From contig NZ_SMKX01000009.1 in NCBI RefSeq assembly GCF_004349055.1, positions 1 through 64,000 of the forward strand: a stretch of DNA of 64,000 nt, read 5' to 3'. Below the pieces are notes generated by a model. That model made no database searches, was not told where the DNA came from, and saw only the letters and a list, made by a program, of their open reading frames with translations. The translations under genes and the position numbers were made by a program. Positions 1-8,409 of this stretch are shown here, in pieces. The stretch's first letter is position 1. The number at the start of each line of letters is the position of its first letter. The DNA comes from Kribbella antibiotica (GTDB lineage: Bacteria > Actinomycetota > Actinomycetes > Propionibacteriales > Kribbellaceae).

Positions 1-38
1 CCCCTCGCCCCCGAGCGGCCTGCCCTGTTCCGCGCCCC

Positions 39-448
39 GCGAGTGAACCCACCGTGCTCTCGCGAGTGAACCCACCGTGCTCTCGCGACTGAACCCACTG
101 GGCTTCCGCGAGTGAACCCACCGTGTCGCGCCGAATCGAGTGGTACGAGCGTGTTGCCGGCAACCGATTTCCGGCGGCAATCTCCGCACGCTCGGTGGCG
201 CGCCTCGTACATTCGCCGAGTGGGTTCACTCGGCGCACCCGCCCGCCGCGAGTGAACCCACTGAGCTTCCGCGAGTGAACCCACTGGGCGAGTGTGCGGA
301 GTCGGCTGTCGAGTGGAAGGAGTGTGTCGCTGGATGGCGCTTTCCGGCGACACACTGCCGCCACTCGAGTGCCGTCGGCCGAGTGGGTTCAGTCGGCGTA
401 CCCCGCCCGCCGCGAGTGAACCCACCGGGCTCTCGCGACTGAACCCAC
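39..448. repeat. Array of 23-bp repeats with interspersed hairpins
   Basis: A 14-nt core, GCGAGTGAACCCAC (third base of the GAGTG part varies), occurs at 39, 62, 85 and 108, again at 248 and 271, and again at 412 and 435. Within each group the period is exactly 23 bp. The same core is inverted at about 220 and 383. Between the groups are long imperfect hairpins: 321-330 pairs perfectly with 347-356, and 310-316 with 361-367; a related hairpin lies at about 147-237. No coding frame in 1-600 looks real. Function is unknown; a REP-like family or protein-binding array is possible. Confidence 0.8.
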
Positions 449-604
449 TGGGCGAGGGGGCGGAGTGGGGGTCGTGTGGGGAGTGCCGGATCTGCCGCAC
501 TGTATGTGCCGAATTTGCCGCTGGTTGGACGCCGAATTCGCCGCAGGTCTCGTGCCAGATCTGCCGTCGGGGTGTTGCGGATTCCTTGACCGGGCCAGCG
601 ACCC

Positions 605-633
605 ATGACAGATGTCATCTCACATCTGGTCAT
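605..633. promoter_or_regulatory. Palindromic operator upstream of the acid phosphatase
   Basis: The arms ATGACAGATGT and ACATCTGGTCAT are inverted copies with one extra base, separated by about 6 nt. The site lies 50-75 bp before the acid phosphatase start. GntR- or MarR-type binding is a guess. Confidence 0.4.
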
Positions 634-681
634 CGGAAGGCTTAGCTTGCTGCAAGGTCAATCGTTCTGGGAGAGGTCATC

Positions 682-1521
682 ATGGGTATCCGCATCTCGC
701 GGCGGATGGTTGCCGTCGGTACGGCGGCAGTCGCGGTCACGTCGGTGGTCGGGGGAGTGGCGTATTCGGCGGGGGTGGCGGCGCAGCAGCCGGCTATTCA
801 GACGTCGACGCCGCACAAGGAGCGCGATGTCACGAACATCGACGTGTTGCGGCAGCAGTTGCGGAACTACTACGGGGACCCGCTCGGTACCGGGACGTTC
901 GGTGCCAGCAGCAACTATGTGCGGGAGGCCGTGGCGGTGGCGCAGGCTGGGAAACGGTCGTTGGCGGCGCCGCACCACAGCCGGAAGAAGAAGGCGATCC
1001 TGCTGGATGTCGACGACACCGCGTTGGCCACCTGGAACTACGAGATTGCCAGCAACTGGGCGTACACGCCGGCGAGCAATGCGGAATTCGTGCTGGGGCA
1101 GAAGTTTCCCGCCGTACCGGGGATGGTGGACCTGGTGAAGACGGCCGAGCGGGAAGGGTATGCGGTGTTCTTCCTGACCGGGCGGGGTGCTGCGCAGGAG
1201 CCGGCGACGTTGGGGAATCTGACGGCGGACGGGGTTGGCGTCGATGCCGGCTATCCGAAGCCGACCGGGTTGCCGAACGGCGAGGACGGGTTGTTCACGA
1301 AGCCTGCGGTGGCGGACTACCCGGCGTACCTGAAGCAGGCTTGTGCGGCGGACCCGAAGGGATCGTGTACGACGATCCACTACAAGTCGGCCACTCGCGC
1401 GCACATCGAGTCGCTCGGGTACGACATCGTCGCGAACTTCGGCGACCAGTACTCCGACCTCAAGGGCGGTTACGCCGACCGCACCTTCAAGCTGCCGAAC
1501 CCGAACTACTACCTGCCCTGA
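682..1521 (+). CDS. Secreted HAD-superfamily acid phosphatase (class B-like)
   Basis: This 279-residue protein probably removes phosphate from organic phosphoesters outside the cell. The N-terminus (about residues 1-33) is a signal peptide with basic residues followed by an Ala/Val-rich core. The HAD motif I DVDDT is at 109-113 (Asp109 the expected nucleophile, Asp111 the acid/base) and motif II FLTGR at 164-168; GDQYSDL near the C-terminus fits the late acidic motif. The start is set by GGAGAGG 6-12 nt before ATG. It converges with the TetR gene, leaving 3 bp between stop codons. A palindrome upstream suggests regulated expression, perhaps by phosphate. The HAD assignment is firm; the substrate is unknown. 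Confidence 0.85.
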   Translation: MGIRISRRMVAVGTAAVAVTSVVGGVAYSAGVAAQQPAIQTSTPHKERDVTNIDVLRQQLRNYYGDPLGTGTFGASSNYVREAVAVAQAGKRSLAAPHHSRKKKAILLDVDDTALATWNYEIASNWAYTPASNAEFVLGQKFPAVPGMVDLVKTAEREGYAVFFLTGRGAAQEPATLGNLTADGVGVDAGYPKPTGLPNGEDGLFTKPAVADYPAYLKQACAADPKGSCTTIHYKSATRAHIESLGYDIVANFGDQYSDLKGGYADRTFKLPNPNYYLP

Positions 1522-1524
1522 TCA

Positions 1525-2196
1525 CTAGCGGGGGAGGACGCCGGTCAGCAGCGTGGTGAGGTGCTCGCGCAGGGTCGGCTCGAACTCCATCCGCAGTGGC
1601 GCGAGGGACGGGTCTGCGTCGAAGGCGCAGATCATGGCCGGGGTGGGGTGGGCGTGTGTCCACAGCGCCCCGGCCAGCATGCTGGCCGGGGGGATGAAGC
1701 GCATCGCGCCCTCGCGGCCGATCTCCGGCAGCGCGATCGTGACGATCTCGATCATTCGCTCGAACGCGCCGGCCGCCGTTCTCTTGAAGGCGAGTGCCGT
1801 CTCGGTCGAGATGTTGCGCTCCAGGACCGACGCCTGAGCGCTGATCAGGTCGCAGAGGACCGGCCGGGCGCTGACGCTGCTGACGACCACCTCCACCAGT
1901 AGCGCAGAGCGCTCCGCCAGCGAAGCGGACGACGGCATTGCGGCAACTCCGGCGGCCAGATCGTCGACCCAGGCGAGCAGTTCGGTCCCGGACAGCTCCA
2001 GCAGGATGGCTTCGCGAGAGTCGAAGTACTTGAGGACGTTCGACTTGGCCAGACCGACGCGGCGGCTCAGCTCGTTCAGGCTGACGTCGCTGACCGGCAT
2101 CTCGGTCAGCATCTCCGCGGCCGTGGCCAGGATCGCCTGCCGCCGGACAGCCCGCTGCTCCTCGCTGCGCGCTCGCTGAAAGGTCGTCACGGTCAC
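1525..2196 (-). CDS. TetR/AcrR family transcriptional regulator
   Basis: A 223-residue one-component repressor. The N-terminal HTH occupies about residues 15-65 and ends in the characteristic [14 protein letters not shown] segment of TetR proteins; the rest is a helical ligand-binding domain whose ligand cannot be read from sequence. The start is GTG at 2196, with an alternative GTG two codons in. It is divergent from the SDR gene at 2290, and three palindromes lie in the gap, so it most likely represses both itself and the dehydrogenase, with an inducer that may be the dehydrogenase substrate. Confidence 0.9.
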   Translation of the reverse strand: MTVTTFQRARSEEQRAVRRQAILATAAEMLTEMPVSDVSLNELSRRVGLAKSNVLKYFDSREAILLELSGTELLAWVDDLAAGVAAMPSSASLAERSALLVEVVVSSVSARPVLCDLISAQASVLERNISTETALAFKRTAAGAFERMIEIVTIALPEIGREGAMRFIPPASMLAGALWTHAHPTPAMICAFDADPSLAPLRMEFEPTLREHLTTLLTGVLPR

Positions 2197-2201
2197 AGCC
2201 T

Positions 2202-2274
2202 ACAGACCGACGGTCTGTTGTTATCGGACCAGCGGTCTGATAACGTCGAAGTCATAACAGACCAGCAGTCTTTT
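2202..2274. promoter_or_regulatory. Three TetR operator palindromes between TetR and SDR genes
   Basis: Three inverted repeats share the half-site AGACC/GGTCT: a perfect palindrome at 2202-2218 (ACAGACCGACGGTCTGT), a nearly perfect one at 2221-2243 (TTATCGGACC, AGC, GGTCTGATAA) and a weaker one at 2256-2274. They lie between the divergent TetR and SDR genes, so the TetR protein is the obvious ligand. Confidence 0.8.
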
Positions 2275-2289
2275 ATCTCGGAGGCTCTC

Positions 2290-3216
2290 ATGTACGTCGT
2301 TCCCGACCAGACCGGCAAGCTCGCTGTCGTCACCGGCGCCAACAGCGGTACCGGCAAGGAAGCCACCAAGCGGCTGGCCGCGGCCGGCGCCCGTGTCGTG
2401 ATGGCGGTCCGGACTGTCACCAAGGGCGAGGCCGCCCGTGCCGAGATCCTCGCCGAGGTCCCGAACGCCCAGCTCGAGGTTCGCCGCGTCGACCTGGCCG
2501 ACCTGGCTTCGGTGCGCGAGTTCGCCGAGGGCCTGGCCGCCGATGAGCCGCACCTCGACCTGCTGATCAACAACGCCGGCGTGATGCACCCGCCGACCCG
2601 CTTCGGCACCGCCGACGGCTTCGAGCTCCAGTTCGGCTCGAACTTCCTCGGCCCGTTCGCGCTCACCCTGCACCTGCTCCCGCTGGTGCTGGCGGCGCCC
2701 GCCCCGCGCATCGTCACGATGAGCAGCGGGACGGCGAACTATGGCCGAATCAACTTCGACGACCTGAACTGGGACAAGCGCTACAGCGCGGCAATGGCCT
2801 ACGCCCAGTCCAAGCTCGCCGATCTGATGATGAGCAACCACCTCGCCAAACTCGCCACCGATCGCGGTTGGAACCTGCTGTCCGTCGCCGCGCACCCCGG
2901 CTTCACCGACACCAACCTGCAGAGCGCCGGCGCCTCCCTCGGCAACGATCGCTCGGAGCCTTTGGTCAACCGCATCCTCGGCCGTGTCCTCCCCTCCCAG
3001 GAAGTTGCCGAAGGCACCGAACCACTCCTGTACGCCGCCACCAGCCCGGACGCCCGCCATGGCGCCTACTACGGTCCCTCGGGCTTCTTCGGCCTGGTCG
3101 GCGCCACCAAACTCACCAACCAGCCGAAGCGCGCCCGCAACGAGGCCGATGCCGCCCGCCTGTGGACTGCTGCCGAGAACCTCACCGGCGTGACGCTCAC
3201 GTCGGCGGTCGCTTAG
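2290..3216 (+). CDS. Short-chain dehydrogenase/reductase (SDR)
   Basis: A 308-residue NAD(P)-dependent oxidoreductase of the type related to retinol or protochlorophyllide reductases. The cofactor motif TGANSGTG is at about 15-22, NNAG at about 95-98, and the catalytic YAQSK follows a conserved serine in MSSG. An in-frame start 24 codons upstream exists, but it would place the operators inside the gene. The ATG at 2290 has GGAGG a few bases before it and is preferred. Its stop overlaps that of the convergent GNAT gene. It is probably induced when the neighbouring TetR protein binds its ligand. The substrate is not predictable. Confidence 0.88.
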   Translation: MYVVPDQTGKLAVVTGANSGTGKEATKRLAAAGARVVMAVRTVTKGEAARAEILAEVPNAQLEVRRVDLADLASVREFAEGLAADEPHLDLLINNAGVMHPPTRFGTADGFELQFGSNFLGPFALTLHLLPLVLAAPAPRIVTMSSGTANYGRINFDDLNWDKRYSAAMAYAQSKLADLMMSNHLAKLATDRGWNLLSVAAHPGFTDTNLQSAGASLGNDRSEPLVNRILGRVLPSQEVAEGTEPLLYAATSPDARHGAYYGPSGFFGLVGATKLTNQPKRARNEADAARLWTAAENLTGVTLTSAVA

Positions 3217-3737
3217 CCGCTCAGCCAGTCGCTGCGCAGGACGCCGTACAAGAGGTCGTCGGTCCACTCGCCCTTGATCCACGTGTGCGATCGGCGCAGG
3301 CCCTCGCGCTGGAAGCCGACCCGCTCGAGGAGTCGCGCGGATGAGGTGTTGCGGGCATCGCACTCGGCCGACACTTTGTGCAGGTTCTTCACGGCGAACA
3401 GGTGATCGAGCAGACCGCGCACCGCCTCGATCGCGTAGCCCTTGCCCTGGTACGTCGGTGCGAGGGTGAAGCCGAGGTCGGCCTGCATCAGGTTCTCGTG
3501 CAGGTTGACCCCGAGGTCTCCGATCAGTACGCCGTCCAGGTCGGCTGCGTACTGGAACCAGCCGGGCGCATCCGGATCTCCCTCGCCATAGCTGGTCACC
3601 GTGGCGAGCGGGTCGGGGATCGGCACCTCCCACCCCTGGTAGCGGGCGACCTCGGGGTTCGATCGATAGGCCTCGAACGCGGCCGCATCGCCGGGGGTGA
3701 AACGGCGCAAGGTCAACCGCTCGGTGTGCACGAACAT
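3213..3737 (-). CDS. GNAT family N-acetyltransferase
   Basis: A 174-residue acetyltransferase of the RimJ/RimL-like class, expected to move an acetyl group from acetyl-CoA to an amine. It opens with the common [13 protein letters not shown] pattern; the acetyl-CoA loop is in [14 protein letters not shown] at about 112-125, and the C-terminal [17 protein letters not shown] motif is typical of the class. It ends tail-to-tail with the SDR gene, the stop codons overlapping. Acceptor unknown. Confidence 0.88.
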   Translation of the reverse strand: MFVHTERLTLRRFTPGDAAAFEAYRSNPEVARYQGWEVPIPDPLATVTSYGEGDPDAPGWFQYAADLDGVLIGDLGVNLHENLMQADLGFTLAPTYQGKGYAIEAVRGLLDHLFAVKNLHKVSAECDARNTSSARLLERVGFQREGLRRSHTWIKGEWTDDLLYGVLRSDWLSG

Positions 3738-3797
3738 CGCGCCATCATGTCAAAGCTGCACCGCTGGCTCCGTCTATTTATCGAGAGGAGCCTGCCG

Positions 3798-4103
3798 ATG
3801 AGATTCCTGTTGATCCTGCACGGCGAGACCCGCGCTGACCTGCACAGATCCACCTTCGAGCAAACAGCTCACGAAGCCGGTGAGCTGATCGGCGGTGAAC
3901 TGCTGGCCCACCAGCAGCTCACCGTGACCTTGCCCGACCGCGCCGGGCCTGCCCCCATCGACGCCTACTACCTGATCGACGTCGAGGATCAGGCGCGCGC
4001 CGTCGAGCTCGCCCGGCTCCTGCCGGACGCCTGCACCGAGGGCCGGTACGTCGAAATCCGCGCGCTGATGCGGCGAGCGCTAACGCAGTACGTCGAATCG
4101 TGA
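3798..4103 (+). CDS. YCII-related domain protein
   Basis: A 101-residue protein starting MRFLLILHGE, the usual opening of YCII/DGPF-type proteins. These small ferredoxin-like-fold proteins are often encoded next to sigma factors, and few have known activity. The longer frame upstream is discarded because GAGAGGAG lies just before ATG 3798. The C-terminal segment DAYYLIDVEDQARAVELARL matches the family's final strand and helix. It overlaps the convergent DHFR-like gene by 24 bp at its 3' end. It is a distant relative of the YCII gene split by the mobile element at 8102 and 18011. Confidence 0.75.
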   Translation: MRFLLILHGETRADLHRSTFEQTAHEAGELIGGELLAHQQLTVTLPDRAGPAPIDAYYLIDVEDQARAVELARLLPDACTEGRYVEIRALMRRALTQYVES

Positions 4104-4604
4104 AGTGCTGCCGGGGTGAGGCTGGAGCCGGATGTTGCGCCCACCCGGCTCGGCAAACACTCGCGTACCGTCGCCGAGAAAGACCGGCAGGACGAGCAGC
4201 AGCACCTCGTCGACCTCATCGGCCGCGAAACACTGGCGAGCGATATCGGCGCCGATGATGTTCACGTACTTGTCCCCGGCCGCGTCCTTCGCCGCGGCGA
4301 TTGCCTTGGGCAACTGATCGACGTACGTGACGCCTGGTTCCGTTGTCTCCGGCAGCCGATGCGTGACCACGAACAGCGGTCCGTCCCACCCGCCGCCGAA
4401 CGCCTCGCCTTCGCCCGGCTCACCCTTGTGCGGGTCGTCGCCGTCGTGCGAACGACGACCCACCAGGATCGAACCGATCTGCGGGATCAGCTCATCGATC
4501 TCCGCATTCGGTGCCAGGTACGACTGCATCCACTGCATATCGCCGTTCGGTCCGGCGATGAAGCCGTCGGCCGACATGGTCACCGAATACAGGAGTTTTG
4601 CCAT
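4080..4604 (-). CDS. Dihydrofolate reductase family (RibD C-terminal-like) protein
   Basis: A 174-residue protein with the DHFR-like fold used by many actinobacterial NADPH-dependent reductases. The opening SVTMSADGFIAGPNGDMQW and ILVGRRSHDG match the substrate and cofactor motifs; the late segment NIIGADIARQCFAADEVDEV matches the conserved GG/GA-ARQ-LxxGLvDE region. It begins 15 nt after the PL6 lyase stop on the same strand, so it may be co-transcribed, though no functional link is evident. It is a sibling of the gene at 20756. It is probably not the folate-pathway enzyme, because housekeeping DHFR motifs are poorly kept. Confidence 0.8.
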   Translation of the reverse strand: MAKLLYSVTMSADGFIAGPNGDMQWMQSYLAPNAEIDELIPQIGSILVGRRSHDGDDPHKGEPGEGEAFGGGWDGPLFVVTHRLPETTEPGVTYVDQLPKAIAAAKDAAGDKYVNIIGADIARQCFAADEVDEVLLLVLPVFLGDGTRVFAEPGGRNIRLQPHPGSTSRFDVLR

Positions 4605-4618
4605 GGGGAACGAACGTA

Positions 4619-6046
4619 TCAGGAGGCCGGGCCCACATCGGCCGGGTAGAGCTTGCGGGTTGCCGGGGTGACGGCGGTGTACTCGTCTGCGCCGACGTCG
4701 GCGCGACCGGATCGGGGCTGACCGTCAAGGTCGAGCGATACCGACGAATAGGTGCGGCTGGCGGCGTCGATGGCCGGGCTCCCGGCGCCCAGCCGCTTGA
4801 CTCCGTCCGCGAAGTTGGCGAGCTTCGGATCCTGACGGCTGAATCCGCCTGCCGGGATGTTGCCGTTACCGGCGGCGCCCCAGAGGATGTTGCCGGACCA
4901 GGTGATGCCCTGCAGGTACGGCATCGAGACCAGCTCCCGGCCGGCCTCGCCGACGAGCAGGTTGTCGGCGATGACGCAGCCCGCGGGAGCGATGGTCCGG
5001 ATGGACTCGCCACTGATCGCCGTCGGCGACGACAGGACGGTGTTGAGGGCGATCGTCACCCGGTCCGGTGCGTCGTTGCCCTTGCGGCTCTCGGCGGAGT
5101 CCTCGGGTTTGTGGTCCTTGACGTTGCCGCTGCCGAGCACGATGCCGGCCAGCGTCAGGTTCTCCAGATAGTTGTTCACCACCAGGTGGTCGTTGCCGTA
5201 GATCCGGATGCCGTTGCCGCCGGCGACGACGAAGTTGCCCTCGACCCGGCTCCCGTTGCCGTGCCGCAGCACGATCCCGCCGACACTGTTCCGGATCGTG
5301 TTGGCGCGGATCAGGTTGCCCGACGACTTGGTCGAGATCGCCTCCGGGTCGCCGTTGCAGCGCTCGAACAGGTTCTCCTCGACGGTCGCCGCGGCGTCGC
5401 TCAGCGACCGGCCGCTGAGCCCGAGCCGGATCGGCTCACCACCGTTGGCGCCGCCGTACGTGTGGTCGGCGAAGTAGTTCCGGACGATCCGTACGCCGCG
5501 CGCCATCCCGGCCGAGCCGGGCCCTTCGACGGCGAGGAAGACGCCGAGGGTGGACTTGTGGTGGAAGTGGTTCCGTTCGACGACCGTGTTGTCGGCGCGG
5601 ACCACGACGTAGTTCACGCCCTCGGTGTTCGCGACCTGGATGTCGTTGCGGCTGATCCGGATGTTGGTGCAGGTGGTCGGGATCTCGAACGTGGTCTTCT
5701 GCCGCAGCTTGAAGCCGGACAGCACGATGTACGACGAATTGGCGAGCACGAAGCCGCGGTCGCCGTTCAGCGTCACACCGCCGACCGATGCGGCCCGTAC
5801 GACGATCGGTGCGGCCGCCGTACCGTGCCGGCCGGAGACCGGGATGCCTTGGCTGCCGCTGACGGTGTAGGTGCCGTTGGCGAGCACGATCTCGGCGCCG
5901 GGCTGGGCCGACGCGATGGCCTGGCGCAGCGCGTCGATGCTCTGGACCTGGACGGCTTGGGTGGCGGCGCGCGCCGAGCTGGTCCCGGCGAGGGCAGCGG
6001 TGGTCGCGAGAGTGGCGGTCAGGAAGGTACGGCGGCCGAGTGGCAT
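4619..6046 (-). CDS. Secreted polysaccharide lyase family 6 (chondroitinase B / alginate lyase-like)
   Basis: A 475-residue exported parallel beta-helix enzyme expected to cleave uronic-acid polysaccharides by beta-elimination. The N-terminus MPLGRRTFLTATLATTAALAG is a Tat-like signal (GRRTF). Repeated short strands of N-rich beta-helix rungs run from about 60 to 400. The hallmark region around 240-275 includes STKSSGN (catalytic Lys) and LRHGNGSRVEGNF (catalytic Arg), as in chondroitinase B. GGAG lies 7 nt before ATG. A LacI-type operator sits 72 bp upstream, suggesting sugar-controlled expression. PL6 membership is strong; alginate versus chondroitin/dermatan substrate cannot be decided here. 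Confidence 0.9.
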   Translation of the reverse strand: MPLGRRTFLTATLATTAALAGTSSARAATQAVQVQSIDALRQAIASAQPGAEIVLANGTYTVSGSQGIPVSGRHGTAAAPIVVRAASVGGVTLNGDRGFVLANSSYIVLSGFKLRQKTTFEIPTTCTNIRISRNDIQVANTEGVNYVVVRADNTVVERNHFHHKSTLGVFLAVEGPGSAGMARGVRIVRNYFADHTYGGANGGEPIRLGLSGRSLSDAAATVEENLFERCNGDPEAISTKSSGNLIRANTIRNSVGGIVLRHGNGSRVEGNFVVAGGNGIRIYGNDHLVVNNYLENLTLAGIVLGSGNVKDHKPEDSAESRKGNDAPDRVTIALNTVLSSPTAISGESIRTIAPAGCVIADNLLVGEAGRELVSMPYLQGITWSGNILWGAAGNGNIPAGGFSRQDPKLANFADGVKRLGAGSPAIDAASRTYSSVSLDLDGQPRSGRADVGADEYTAVTPATRKLYPADVGPAS

Positions 6047-6117
6047 GGGGTTCTCCGGGGGAAATCGGGGCGGTGGAGGCGAAGCTGGCGCTCAGTGTGT
6101 GGTCGCCGTACCGGTGC

Positions 6118-6133
6118 TGGCAAGCGTTTACCA
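6118..6133. promoter_or_regulatory. LacI-family operator upstream of PL6 lyase
   Basis: TGGCAAGCGTTTACCA fits the LacI/GalR consensus TGGNAANCGNTTNCCA at every fixed position. It lies between the divergent lyase (start 6046) and methyltransferase (start 6292), nearer the lyase. No LacI gene is in the window, so the regulator is encoded elsewhere. Confidence 0.65.
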
Positions 6134-6291
6134 CCGGGGTTGCCCGAATCTCCCGCGGGGCGGAAGATTCGGAGTGGGAGTTCCGCGACGCGCCCCGTTT
6201 GCGGGCGTGGGCCGGGTGCGCGATAGCCTTCCGGGCAAGTTGGCTTTTCGGATGTTTTTCTCGATAAACGCAGTCGGATTTTTGGAGCGAG

Positions 6292-7134
6292 GTGGTTCGG
6301 GCGATGCCGGAAGGTGACGTCACGCGCCGGATCGGGCCGGAGCTCGATCTTCATCGGCCCTCCGATGCCCGCATCTACGACCTGATGCTGGGCGGCAAGA
6401 ACAACTTCGAGGTCGACCGGCAGGTCTTCGCCGAGCTGCTCAAGACGGCCCCGGAGATCCCGCAGCTGGCGACCGAGAACCGGCGCTGGATCGCGACCGC
6501 GATCGCCCGGATGGCCGAGGCCGGAGTCGACCAGTTCCTCGATCTCGGCTGTGGTCTGCCGTCGGCGCGCAATCTCCACGACGTCGTCCTCGCCGCAAAC
6601 CCCTGGGCCCGGACGCTGTACGTCGACAACGACGTGACCGCGATCTCGCACGGGCAGGCGCTGCTCGCCGATGACCGGAGCGCGTTCTTCGCGGCGGCCG
6701 ATCTGCTTGACCCGGCGACAGTGCTGGAGCACCCGGCACTGACCCAGGCGTTCGACCTGAAGAAGCCGGTCGGGCTGATCTTCGGCCTGGTGCTGCACAC
6801 GCTGGCCGACAACGGCAAGCTGCGGCAGCTCTTCGACGACTACCTGGCCCCGCTGCCCTCGGGCTCCTTCATCGCGCTCACGCACCCGATGAACCCGAAC
6901 GACGGCACCCGGCTGGCCGGCTTCGCTTCCTCGGTCGAGGGGAAGTTCCGCGAGTACTTCCCGCGGCTGCGGTTCCGCACCTATGACGAGATCACCGAGG
7001 CAGTGACCGGCCTGGAGATCTTCGAGCCGGGCATCACGGACCTGGCGCACTGGTGGCCGGCCGGGGAGCAGACCACGCTCAGCCCGACGGGCGCCGCCCG
7101 CCTGGTGATCGGCGCGCTCGCCCGCAAGCCGTAG
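6292..7134 (+). CDS. SAM-dependent methyltransferase (DUF574/Methyltransf_19)
   Basis: A 280-residue protein of the actinobacterial S-adenosyl methyltransferase family once called DUF574. The family signatures are visible: RPSDARIYDLMLGGKNNFEVD near the start, then the SAM-binding FLDLGCGLPSARNLHDV at about 84-100, YVDNDVTAI and HTLAD. GTG 6292 follows GGAG with good spacing; ATG 6304 is the alternative. It stands alone in the plus direction after the divergent lyase. Streptomyces carry many paralogues of unknown substrate, and no function beyond methyl transfer is claimed. Confidence 0.88.
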   Translation: MVRAMPEGDVTRRIGPELDLHRPSDARIYDLMLGGKNNFEVDRQVFAELLKTAPEIPQLATENRRWIATAIARMAEAGVDQFLDLGCGLPSARNLHDVVLAANPWARTLYVDNDVTAISHGQALLADDRSAFFAAADLLDPATVLEHPALTQAFDLKKPVGLIFGLVLHTLADNGKLRQLFDDYLAPLPSGSFIALTHPMNPNDGTRLAGFASSVEGKFREYFPRLRFRTYDEITEAVTGLEIFEPGITDLAHWWPAGEQTTLSPTGAARLVIGALARKP

Positions 7135-7202
7135 TTATTCGGTGGTGCCATCTGGCTCCGCGATCAATGATGGGCGGCACGCCTGTCCTTGAGGGATTGC
7201 CG

Positions 7203-8105
7203 ATGTCCGACTTCGAGATCGCTTGTGACGAATCCGGGTTCTCCGGAACCAACCTGCTCGATCCGGCCGCGCCGGTGATCACTCACGCCTCCGTCGACCT
7301 CAGCATTCCGGAGGCGGTCGAGCTCCTCGGCGGTGTCAGGGCTCGGACGACCAAGGAGTACAAGTCGAACCGGTTGCTGCGGCCGGACCAACGGGCGGCG
7401 CTCGAACGGTTCCTGATCGCGCTTGACGGCCGGGCGCATGTGCACGTGATCGACAAGACGACGTACGTCGCGACGCGGGTGCTCGAGCTCTTCACGGGAG
7501 AACCCTCGTACGGCGATGGGACGCGACTCGGCAGGGATTTCGGCGCGAGCATCGACGTACTGCGGTTTCGAACGGAGTTCCTGCGGGCGTTCTTGGTGCT
7601 GACCCGGACCAAGCGGTTGCGGCTGCTCGACCATGAGGCGATCGACCGGTTCTTCGCCTTGCTGCCGAGTGAACTGCCGGATGAGTTGCCGATCGAGCGG
7701 AGTCGCGTCGAGGAGATCGTGCTGCGGCTGATCGAGGACGATCCGGCGATCCCGCCGCCGCTGGAGCCGCTGGTCCCCGCGCTGGCCGAGACCGCGCTGT
7801 TCTGGAGCGCTGGGCAGCGGTCGGTGGCGGTCGTGCACGATGAGCAAAGTGCGCTGACCCGGCATCGGGTCGCCCGATTGGCCAGTTACCTTGCGGCGTC
7901 CGCCGTACCGGCTCTGCCGCCGTTGGTTGGCGTCCGGCAGGTTGATTCGCGGCACGATCCGCGGGTGCAGGTGGCCGATCTGCTGGCCGGTGTGGCACGC
8001 CGCGCGGCCGAGGTGCCGGAGCTGGCGAAAACTCTGCGCGCAGAATGTCGAGGACTGATCAGCGGCTCCGACGTCGCGGGTATCCAACCTAGGAGGCTGT
8101 CGTGA
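7203..8105 (+). CDS. DUF3800 domain protein
   Basis: A 300-residue protein of the DUF3800 class, often thought to adopt an RNase H-like fold. The N-terminal IACDESGF carries the early DE pair of the family. The middle has a conserved basic region with KEYKSNRLL, and the C-terminus VDSRHDPRVQVADLLAGVARR matches the typical QxADLxAG ending. GAGGGA lies before ATG 7203; earlier in-frame starts exist but lack a ribosome site. Its stop overlaps the start of the split YCII gene (GTGA), so the two were translationally coupled. DUF3800 genes are frequent near mobile DNA; the biological role is not established. Confidence 0.75.
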   Translation: MSDFEIACDESGFSGTNLLDPAAPVITHASVDLSIPEAVELLGGVRARTTKEYKSNRLLRPDQRAALERFLIALDGRAHVHVIDKTTYVATRVLELFTGEPSYGDGTRLGRDFGASIDVLRFRTEFLRAFLVLTRTKRLRLLDHEAIDRFFALLPSELPDELPIERSRVEEIVLRLIEDDPAIPPPLEPLVPALAETALFWSAGQRSVAVVHDEQSALTRHRVARLASYLAASAVPALPPLVGVRQVDSRHDPRVQVADLLAGVARRAAEVPELAKTLRAECRGLISGSDVAGIQPRRLS

Positions 8106-8368
8106 AGTACCTGATCCTGATCCACTCGAACCCCGAGCCGTGGGGCCACCCGACCATCGACTTCACCGAGATCGGCCGGGCGATTCCGGCCGCCGAGAAG
8201 GAAGCGATGAACAAGGATTTCGAGGAGCTCCTGACCGACCTGTCGGCCAAGGGCGAGCTGGTCTCCGGCCAGGCGCTCGGTCCCGCGGCCGGCGCCAAGC
8301 TCTACCGGACGGAGGGCCGCCAGCGGGTGACCACCGACGGTCCGTACGCCGAGGCCAAAGATCGTTAG
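8102..8368 (+). pseudogene. 5' part of YCII/DGPF gene interrupted by the mobile element
   Basis: GTG at 8102 opens a YCII-family protein (MKYLILIHSNPEPWG) that runs to the family motif DGPYAEAK and then goes out of register, ending DR-stop. Only the first 84 codons (to 8353) are native; the remaining 39 codons are at 18014-18130. Rejoining at the shared GAGGC gives 123 residues with the expected DGPYAEAKEHLAGFF motif. The piece may still be translated as an 88-residue truncated protein, and excision of the element would repair the gene. Confidence 0.92.
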
Positions 8369-8370
8369 AC
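8351..8370 (+). other. attL of the 9.66-kb integrative element
   Basis: The junction between the YCII gene and the element lies at or next to GAGGC 8351-8355, which is repeated at attR (18011-18015). The element side carries CGTTAG at 8363-8368, the inverse of CTAACG at the other end, as expected for the two arms of a serine-integrase attP. Confidence 0.85.
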
Positions 8371-8409
8371 GCTTGTCGTGGTTTCATTGACACCACGGGA
8401 GGTCTGGGG

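Noticed and set aside
39-448. CRISPR array
   Set aside because: The 23-bp units are directly tandem with no spacers of even length, some copies are inverted, and no cas genes are present.
4598-6226. 542-residue plus-strand gene
   Set aside because: It is an Asp/Val/Gly-rich antisense shadow of the PL6 lyase.
7053-7202. Longer N-terminus for the DUF3800 protein
   Set aside because: The upstream frame overlaps the methyltransferase gene, and the family starts at the DESG segment just after ATG 7203.
8140-8409. Fusion of the YCII region to the serine integrase
   Set aside because: The open frame upstream of 8410 is a different frame of the YCII gene; the ribosome site and integrase fold begin at 8410.
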